DNA from: an uncultured Eubacterium sp.
GTDB taxonomy: Bacteria > Bacillota_A > Clostridia > Lachnospirales > Lachnospiraceae
Assembly (NCBI GenBank): GCA_948468465.1
Contig: CAOKJJ010000155.1
Span: 1-11,960, forward strand
Length of the DNA: 11,960 nucleotides
Direction: 5' to 3'
The notes below the pieces were generated by a model. The model was not told the DNA's origin, searched no databases, and was given only the letters and a program-made list of their open reading frames with translations. Shown in pieces: positions 7,635 through 11,960 of this stretch (position 1 is its first letter; each line of letters opens with the position of its first letter). A program made the position numbers and the translations under genes.

Positions 7635-7856
7635 TTAACCCCAATACCTATTAACATCATTTTCAGCTTCCAGTGAAGGCAGATTGAAATTGTCAATCAG
7701 ATACTGTACAGTTTCCTGGAAGGATAAATTAAAACTTTTGCATGTCCGCACCGCTCCTTGTTTTACGCCTTCGGCTATACCTTCGGCTATGCCTTCGATT
7801 CTTCCATCGGCTACACCTTCTTTGTATTTTTCCCGTTCCCGCATAAGCAATGTCAT
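7635..7856 (-). CDS. Possible intragenic product from the 3' end of the rpn gene (RpnS-like)
   Basis: Inside the rpn frame, codon 218 is an ATG (7856-7854) preceded by AGGTGG with five bases between, a better site than many real starts. Translation here would give a 73-aa protein, beginning MTLLMRERE and made only of the C-terminal repeat and tail. In E. coli Rpn systems, small proteins made from internal starts at the same relative place bind and block the full-length nuclease. The arrangement is seen in the sequence; the function is inferred by analogy. Confidence 0.45.
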   Translation of the reverse strand: MTLLMREREKYKEGVADGRIEGIAEGIAEGVKQGAVRTCKSFNLSFQETVQYLIDNFNLPSLEAENDVNRYWG

Positions 7857-8507
7857 ATATTCCACCTGCCATTCTTTATTTTCTTTGATTTTTCGGACTT
7901 CCTGTGCCAATCTCTCTGTAAAATCATCTTCTGGAGTATTATTTTCTATAAATTTTAAGATATTTCTCGTTTCTTTGCTGATATTGCCTTTGGTTCCAGT
8001 AGTATTAAAGAAAATTTTAGTTGTACCATCCTCTAAGAGAATATCATGATCTTCTCTGCACATATTTTCAAATGTGTACCTCCACCGTTCTCTTCCAAAT
8101 GCATCAAAGGTACAGATAAAGATAACAAAGCTTTGTGGAAGTTCGCTGTAATCTGCTCCTTTTTCGATAGCGTTCAGATCTATCATTCCAGTATAATATC
8201 TGGTTCGTTTGGAAAGGTTTCTTTTATTTGAGGTTTGAATTTCGATGTTGTAGACAGTGCCTTTTTCATCCTTTAGGTACACGTCTAACCGTACACTTTT
8301 GCTGTCTTTTGAAATATTAATGGCTTTCTGTTCTTCTGGATATTCGATGTGGTCGATTTGAATATCCAATAAACGCTCCAGCATTCCTTTACATAATTCT
8401 GTGTTACGCATAACCTTTGCAAACATAAAGTCATTGGAAATTTTTAAATTTTCCCAGAGTTGATCTTCTGGAATTGTAAGTTTAACTGTACTTTCCTGCT
8501 GGTTCAC
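7635..8507 (-). CDS. Rpn family recombination-promoting nuclease / putative transposase (PD-(D/E)XK)
   Basis: Member of the Rpn/PDDEXK_2 family of DNases, described as recA-independent recombination-promoting nucleases and, in E. coli, as toxic antiphage proteins. The N-terminus has the family signature ISNDFMFAKVM. The nuclease core is visible as VRLDVYLKDEKGTVYNIEIQ, giving Asp75 and Glu89-x-Gln91, the D...ExQ variant common in this family. The C-terminal third is charged and helical with a low-complexity G(R/I)xEG repeat, then a conserved-looking tail (NLSFQETVQYLIDNFNL). The start is GTG 8507, eight bases after AGGGAGG (8516-8522). The protein is 290 aa, normal and apparently intact. An internal ATG at 7856 has its own ribosome binding site (see separate entry). 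Despite the 'transposase' name there is no transposon structure around it. Confidence 0.9.
   Translation of the reverse strand: MNQQESTVKLTIPEDQLWENLKISNDFMFAKVMRNTELCKGMLERLLDIQIDHIEYPEEQKAINISKDSKSVRLDVYLKDEKGTVYNIEIQTSNKRNLSKRTRYYTGMIDLNAIEKGADYSELPQSFVIFICTFDAFGRERWRYTFENMCREDHDILLEDGTTKIFFNTTGTKGNISKETRNILKFIENNTPEDDFTERLAQEVRKIKENKEWQVEYMTLLMREREKYKEGVADGRIEGIAEGIAEGVKQGAVRTCKSFNLSFQETVQYLIDNFNLPSLEAENDVNRYWG
7761..7820 (-). repeat. 12-nt tandem repeats within rpn
   Basis: Five consecutive 12-nt units are variants of GAAGGYRTAGCC on the - strand; the fourth in + order (7797-7808) is the most diverged. They encode four-residue steps of the type EGIA / EGVA / DGRI. The unit length preserves frame, so copy-number changes would lengthen or shorten the C-terminal helix without breaking the protein. 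Confidence 0.8.
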
Positions 8508-8530
8508 ACCAGGTACCTCCCTTTTCTTTA

Positions 8531-8559
8531 AATATACTATTTTCTTATGCGGCCGTCAA
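8531..8559 (-). promoter_or_regulatory. Promoter of the rpn gene
   Basis: On the - strand, TTGACG (8559-8554), a 17-nt spacer and TATATT (8536-8531) precede the ribosome binding site and the GTG at 8507. An 8-bp inverted repeat, ATGCGGCC (8547-8554) and GGCCGCAT (8589-8596), has its inner copy in the promoter spacer touching the -35 box, a position suitable for an operator. Confidence 0.7.
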
Positions 8560-8645
8560 CAGTGGATTCGATAATCCTTTACACGGATGGCCGCATCTGG
8601 TGTAAATCTTACAGAAATAGACAAGATAAAAGAACAGCAGCTATG

Positions 8646-8704
8646 ACCTGTAAATAAAGAACTTTTCGTTTACATGCAGTTCTTAAAGTTCTTTATTTAC
8701 AGGT
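8646..8704. repeat. Perfect 20-bp inverted repeat downstream of the lipoprotein pair
   Basis: ACCTGTAAATAAAGAACTTT (8646-8665) and its exact complement (8685-8704) flank a 19-nt loop. It lies 22 nt past the stop of the second lipoprotein gene and about 140 nt before the rpn start on the same strand. Neither side has a T run, so it is an atypical terminator. It may instead stabilise the mRNA end or be a small repeat element. The rest of the 8508-8726 gap holds only the rpn promoter. Confidence 0.8.
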
Positions 8705-8726
8705 TCCTGCAAAAAGGTGTAAAGAT

Positions 8727-9455
8727 TTATGAAGATTTATTTAATGCCTGGTACACAGCAAAATTTTGCGCATCCCATTCCACGCCTTTTCCTTCTTCGC
8801 TATCCTGGTCGGAAAAGATTACAGATACCATTCTGGCATGATCTTTAAAAAAATCCCAGTTTTCATCATTCAGTCCCTGCCGGCAGTTTTTCCAGTTTGT
8901 CTGACAGGTTTTAAGGCTGCCTTCCGAAAGGACGTCCGTTAGCATATTGCCGCTCCAGTACTGCAGCGATGCGGATTCTTTCAAAGGTTCCAGTCTCATA
9001 AACCAGTCGTTTTCTGAAATCATCTTACTGCTGAATGGATAGTATTCCGAAACGGTTGCGCCGTATGCCTGTTCCAGATTCTTTTTCACAGACGTTAAGT
9101 CCGCGTCCTGCGGATAATATGCCATGATCCGGCACAGACGCTGTTTTCCGGTATCCAGTCCCGGCATTTTGCTCAGGGAAGCGAAATCTGCGAATGAAAA
9201 TAAAACGCGTTCTGTCTGCTGTCCGAACACGTTGATGCCTGTAATCACAAAACTTGTTGTTAAATCGTTTTTATCATAAATTACAGTGTTTTCTTTTTCA
9301 GTCTGCAATGCTTTCAAAACATCTTCCGGAGTCATATCCCAGGTCAATGCAGGGAATTCCAGATTTTTCGCCTGTGTTTTTTTCTCAGTTTTTGTGCAGG
9401 CACATAGGAAAAATGTACATAACATCAGTACTGTTAAAAAACTTTTTTTTGTCAT
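8727..9455 (-). CDS. Putative lipoprotein of unknown function (second of a paralogous pair)
   Basis: I do not recognise a named family. The 242-aa protein starts with MTKK, a hydrophobic stretch and a lipobox LCAC (lipidated Cys20), so it should be exported and anchored on the outer face of the membrane. After a Lys/Thr-rich linker comes LEFPALTWDMTPEDVLKAL, then a central region with VLFSFADF and YYPQDADLTSVKKNLEQAYG. These segments align in order with the protein encoded directly upstream, which marks a tandem duplication. The ATG at 9455 follows GAGAGG. An in-frame start at 9485 would overlap the upstream gene and add residues before the signal peptide, so I rejected it. The gap to the upstream gene is 10 nt, so the two are translated from one message. 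Confidence 0.8.
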   Translation of the reverse strand: MTKKSFLTVLMLCTFFLCACTKTEKKTQAKNLEFPALTWDMTPEDVLKALQTEKENTVIYDKNDLTTSFVITGINVFGQQTERVLFSFADFASLSKMPGLDTGKQRLCRIMAYYPQDADLTSVKKNLEQAYGATVSEYYPFSSKMISENDWFMRLEPLKESASLQYWSGNMLTDVLSEGSLKTCQTNWKNCRQGLNDENWDFFKDHARMVSVIFSDQDSEEGKGVEWDAQNFAVYQALNKSS

Positions 9456-9465
9456 AATATTCCTC

Positions 9466-10152
9466 TCAATGCTCAATTTGCTCATTTATAGCATTATATA
9501 CACCCATATGATAGGCAAAAAAGAACAGTCTTTTAGAATCTTTCTCATTTAACCAAAGGATTGAATTCATCTTAGCTGCATGGATAAACGTATCCCACGC
9601 TTCAGCGTCTGTAAGAATCCCCAGAAATGGTTTCCATGCATTATAATAGGCCCCAGATTCCTTTTCAGGAATCCATGCAGATATATCCTGTGTTCCCCAT
9701 GCCTTCGTTTGTTTGGAATTCTTATAGTTCTTAGGACCTGGCATATCTGTATAAAGATTCAATTCATATACAGTAAGTTCTGGCAGAGGTTCGCCATAAC
9801 GTTTACGCATTTCTTTATATACACTGTCCATGTCCGCATCATCCGGATACTGTACGATTGCTTCACAAAAACTGTAGTTTCCCTGATCCTCAAAATCTAA
9901 GAATTGAAAGCTTGTGTACTTTGATTTAACTCCAAACAGTTCAAAATCATTTACGATAAAGGCGGAACCTCTTCCTGATTCATCGGATACACTTATATCC
10001 GCATCCTGGAGTTTTAATGCTTCTTTTGCTTCTTCTGGAGTCATTCCCCACTGGAGATCTGGAAAATTCAGGCTGGCCGTTTCGTTCCTTCCACAGGAAC
10101 ATATAAATATGGCAAGAACATAGATAATACACGAAAATATTTTCTTTTTCAT
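9466..10152 (-). CDS. Putative lipoprotein of unknown function (first of a paralogous pair)
   Basis: Exported lipoprotein of 228 aa with a KKK start, a hydrophobic segment and ICSC at the cleavage site (Cys20). The mature protein begins with a short linker and LNFPDLQWGMTPEEAKEAL, a helix-forming motif repeated in its downstream neighbour. FQFLDF and QYPDDADMDSVYKEMRKRYGE follow, also shared. The two proteins diverge in their C-terminal halves, where this one is rich in Trp, Tyr and Asn. I chose ATG 10152 because the GTG at 10167 lies within the GAGG that serves as its ribosome binding site. It lies about 95 nt downstream of the PadR gene on the same strand and is plausibly under its control. 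No enzymatic motif is visible. Confidence 0.8.
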   Translation of the reverse strand: MKKKIFSCIIYVLAIFICSCGRNETASLNFPDLQWGMTPEEAKEALKLQDADISVSDESGRGSAFIVNDFELFGVKSKYTSFQFLDFEDQGNYSFCEAIVQYPDDADMDSVYKEMRKRYGEPLPELTVYELNLYTDMPGPKNYKNSKQTKAWGTQDISAWIPEKESGAYYNAWKPFLGILTDAEAWDTFIHAAKMNSILWLNEKDSKRLFFFAYHMGVYNAINEQIEH

Positions 10153-10246
10153 ACTGCGGAACCTCACTTTCTGGGCAAAATTCTGTTGTTGCTTTCAATA
10201 TTACACAGGAATGATCTGATTTACTTGATCATAGATACTGTTTGAA

Positions 10247-10570
10247 CTATTGGCATTCTTTCATAATTTCTAATTCAGATAAAATACCTTTGATTTCATA
10301 TAGGGATTTCACATATTCAGCAAAAACCTGTTCTCCGCGCTCCAGGATTTTATAATATTTTCTCTTAGGACCATTCGATACATCACTGTAATACATATCT
10401 GTCCAATGTTCCCTGTTCATTCTTCTTAGAATGGCATAAAACGTACTTTCTTCCGTATCGGGAAAATATTTCAGAAGCATTTTGATCATGTCATAGCCAT
10501 ACATATCGTGTTGTTTTAAAAGCTGCAAAATACATATATTCAGTAACCCTCTTTTCAATTGAGCATCCAT
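10247..10570 (-). CDS. PadR family transcriptional regulator
   Basis: Compact winged-helix repressor of 107 aa. The family pattern is clear: LKRGLLNICILQLLKQHDMYGYDM at the start of the DNA-binding domain, ESTFYAILRRM in the recognition helix region, then GPKRKYYKILERGEQVF for the wing and the start of the dimerisation helix. It belongs to the short subfamily 2, with only one C-terminal helix. The ATG at 10570 follows AAAGGA. Short PadR genes are often first in operons encoding membrane or envelope proteins that they repress. Here the two genes following on the same strand encode lipoproteins, so a PadR-lipoprotein-lipoprotein unit is likely. The inducing signal is unknown. Confidence 0.93.
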   Translation of the reverse strand: MDAQLKRGLLNICILQLLKQHDMYGYDMIKMLLKYFPDTEESTFYAILRRMNREHWTDMYYSDVSNGPKRKYYKILERGEQVFAEYVKSLYEIKGILSELEIMKECQ

Positions 10571-10637
10571 CTGTTTCCTTTTGCCTCCAAGATTTTATTG
10601 CATTACTCACATCTACTATTTGTTAATCAGTAATTAT

Positions 10638-10666
10638 AATATAAGAGTTCTATCATTGGATGTCAA
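10638..10666 (-). promoter_or_regulatory. Promoter of the padR-lipoprotein unit
   Basis: On the - strand, TTGACA (10666-10661), a 17-nt spacer and TATATT (10643-10638) form an almost perfect sigma-A promoter. An imperfect palindrome of the form TACTnnTTnnnAAnnAGTA (10614-10632) sits just downstream of the -10, at the expected start of transcription, and is a candidate operator for autoregulation by the PadR protein. Confidence 0.8.
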
Positions 10667-10707
10667 GGCATTTCAGAATAAAAAAATTTCAAAAAAATTT
10701 TCGAATG

Positions 10708-10873
10708 CTAGAGCGTGTTTGAAAAATGCTTTCCGTGAGATGTACTTCACACTTTGTGGAGAATTTATTCCAAATTTATGAGGCATAGCGGGCTATGTTG
10801 ATTAAATTTGGGATGAATTATCCGCAAAGTGGGGAGTGCAGATCGCGGGAATGATTTTTCAAACACGCTCTAG
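10708..10873 (+). repeat. 166-bp gapless palindromic element (MITE- or BIME-like)
   Basis: The whole element is symmetrical about 10790/10791. The outermost 20 bases (CTAGAGCGTGTTTGAAAAAT) are perfectly inverted at the two ends, as are CCAAATTTA (10770-10778) with 10803-10811 and CATAGC (10784-10789) with 10792-10797. By hand I count about 64 Watson-Crick pairs of 83, with about nine of the rest being G-U in the + strand RNA. No target duplication or transposase is seen. Its end recurs alone at 4372. The 412 bases between padR and the phosphoesterase gene hold only this element, the padR promoter, and the ribosome binding site of the next gene. An ORF opening at 10836 inside the element is fortuitous. 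Confidence 0.85.
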
Positions 10874-10982
10874 GGAACAGCAACAAATTCACCAACAAGG
10901 CACAGCCGCATACAATAATAAAAATCATAAAAGGCATTCCAGACCTCAGCATCAGATCCATAAGGAATGTAAGGCACCTCGT

Positions 10983-11816
10983 ATGAGCTTTTCATCACGC
11001 ATGTCCAAAGCCTTTGAAAACGCCCTGATCCTGCCTCTTTCTACAGATTCCAAATATATTTTATTCAGCGACTGCCATCGCGGCGACGGCAGGGCAGACG
11101 ACAATTTTTTAAAAAACGAACTATTGTATCTGGCGGCTCTGCGTTATTACAACAAACGCGCGTTTACTTATCTGGAATTAGGCGACGGCGATGAGCTGTG
11201 GGAAAACCGATCCATCGAGCGTATCCAGCAGATGCATCCGCACAGCTTTGAAATGCTGAAAAAATTCAAGGACGAACACCGCATGCATCTGATTTACGGC
11301 AATCATGATATGGTGAAAAAGGACGCTGAATTTTGTAATAAATATATGGACGTTCCTTCGTATCCGGGCATTTTGTTAAAAGACGAGCTGCATAAAAAGG
11401 ACATTTTTCTGACACACGGCCATCAGGCGCAGATCATGAACAGTACATACTGGAAGGTCAACCGTTTTTTCGTACGCTATTTATGGAAAAACCTGGAGCT
11501 GCTTGGCGTGCCTGACCCGACGAGCGCGGCAAAAAATAATACAAGAAAAGGGGCAGTGGAACAGCGCCTGACGCAGTGGGCAGCAAAACAGCAGGTAATT
11601 TTGATTGCCGGACATACGCACCGCCCATTTGCAGGCACGAAGCAGTCACCATATTTCAATACCGGAAGCTGCGTGCATCCGGCAGGAATTACCGGCATTG
11701 AAATTGAAAACCGCTGCATGACGCTTGTGAAGTGGTCACTGGATACAAGGCCGGACCAGGTGATTTTCGTAAAGAGAGAAGCGCTGGGAAACACGGTTTG
11801 TGTGGATCAGTACTAA
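10983..11816 (+). CDS. Calcineurin-like metallophosphoesterase
   Basis: Binuclear-metal phosphoesterase of 277 aa. The metal ligands are in order: FSDCH (Asp30, His32), LGDGDE (Asp68), YGNHD (Asn107, His108), LTHGH (His145, His147) and IAGHTHRP (His211, His213). This is a complete metallophosphatase set with spacing close to the LpxH/YfcE-like group. No signal peptide or membrane span is clear, so the protein is probably cytoplasmic or peripheral. Residues near 160-175 (NRFFVRYLWKNL) are basic and aromatic and might contact a membrane. I use ATG 10983, eight bases after AAGG. The longer frame from 10836 would begin within the palindromic repeat and adds a low-quality stretch of Gln, Asn and His. 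The substrate cannot be told; a lipid-A role is unlikely in a Gram-positive. Confidence 0.9.
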   Translation: MSFSSRMSKAFENALILPLSTDSKYILFSDCHRGDGRADDNFLKNELLYLAALRYYNKRAFTYLELGDGDELWENRSIERIQQMHPHSFEMLKKFKDEHRMHLIYGNHDMVKKDAEFCNKYMDVPSYPGILLKDELHKKDIFLTHGHQAQIMNSTYWKVNRFFVRYLWKNLELLGVPDPTSAAKNNTRKGAVEQRLTQWAAKQQVILIAGHTHRPFAGTKQSPYFNTGSCVHPAGITGIEIENRCMTLVKWSLDTRPDQVIFVKREALGNTVCVDQY

Positions 11817-11854
11817 AGAAACCCATAAAAATGCAACACAAATTGTCTTATATC

Positions 11855-11883
11855 TTGAAATTGCGCACCCACTGTGGCATAAT
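11855..11883 (+). promoter_or_regulatory. Putative promoter of the gene starting at 11938
   Basis: TTGAAA (11855-11860), a 17-nt spacer and CATAAT (11878-11883) make a reasonable sigma-A promoter 38 nt after the phosphoesterase stop. Transcription would start near 11890. No terminator hairpin is evident between 11817 and 11854. Confidence 0.55.
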
Positions 11884-11937
11884 AACAGTTATGTACAAAA
11901 ATACCGCAAACAAAAAGAAGATCAGGAAGGTGATTGC

Positions 11938-11960
11938 ATGTCAGTAAAAGACACCAGAAT
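11938..11960 (+). CDS. 5' end of a further gene, truncated by the window
   Basis: The ATG at 11938 is preceded by GGAAGG with seven bases between and opens MSVKDTR before the window ends. The promoter-like sequence at 11855-11883 and the ribosome binding site support a real start. Seven codons are too few to name a family. Confidence 0.6.

Noticed and set aside
7761..7820. CRISPR-like or intergenic tandem repeat
   Set aside because: The units are 12 nt without spacers and are in frame inside the rpn coding sequence.
7635..8507. Transposon carrying the Rpn 'putative transposase'
   Set aside because: No terminal inverted repeats or target duplications flank the gene; current knowledge treats the family as nucleases, not mobile elements.
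10836..10982. Extended N-terminus of the metallophosphoesterase
   Set aside because: It begins inside the palindromic repeat, has Gln/Asn/His-rich low-complexity composition and no homology-like features; ATG 10983 has a ribosome binding site and fits the family.

Overview
The window looks like a chromosomal segment of a Gram-positive anaerobe of the Clostridia, most likely a gut Lachnospiraceae. The signs are strong AGGAGG-type ribosome binding sites, an LplABC/YtcPQ-type sugar importer, a thiSGH operon, Rpn and PadR genes, and moderate GC with A-rich intergenic DNA. The genus is an inference.

Region 1 (1-4368, + strand) is the distal part of a carbohydrate-uptake operon: an ABC permease, a large solute-binding lipoprotein, and a cytoplasmic GH32 beta-fructosidase. 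Together they fit import and intracellular cleavage of sucrose or short fructo-oligosaccharides. The first permease and the ATPase are not in the window. The 5' end of the permease gene appears to carry a one-base frame disruption.

Region 2 (4372-7596, + strand) begins with a 23-nt remnant of a dispersed repeat. It is followed by a consensus promoter (TTGACA-17-TAATAT) and a short leader whose intrinsic terminator overlaps a competing hairpin. The operon is thiS-thiG-thiH-tenI/thiE, which builds and aromatises the thiazole half of thiamine. No TPP riboswitch is recognisable, and thiF is not between thiS and thiG. A bidirectional terminator closes the operon.

Region 3 (7635-10666, - strand) holds an Rpn-family PD-(D/E)XK nuclease gene with 12-nt tandem repeats and a well-placed internal start, then two tandem paralogous lipoprotein genes of unknown function, then a PadR-family regulator with a consensus promoter. 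Downstream of the lipoprotein pair is a perfect 20-bp inverted repeat.

Region 4 (10667-11960, + strand) has a 166-bp gapless palindromic repeat whose outer 23 nt are identical to the remnant at 4372, then a calcineurin-like metallophosphoesterase gene, a promoter, and the first codons of another gene.

The candidates most worth following are the attenuator-like thi leader, the possible intragenic antitoxin inside the rpn gene, the palindromic element with its solo end, and the PadR-associated lipoprotein pair.
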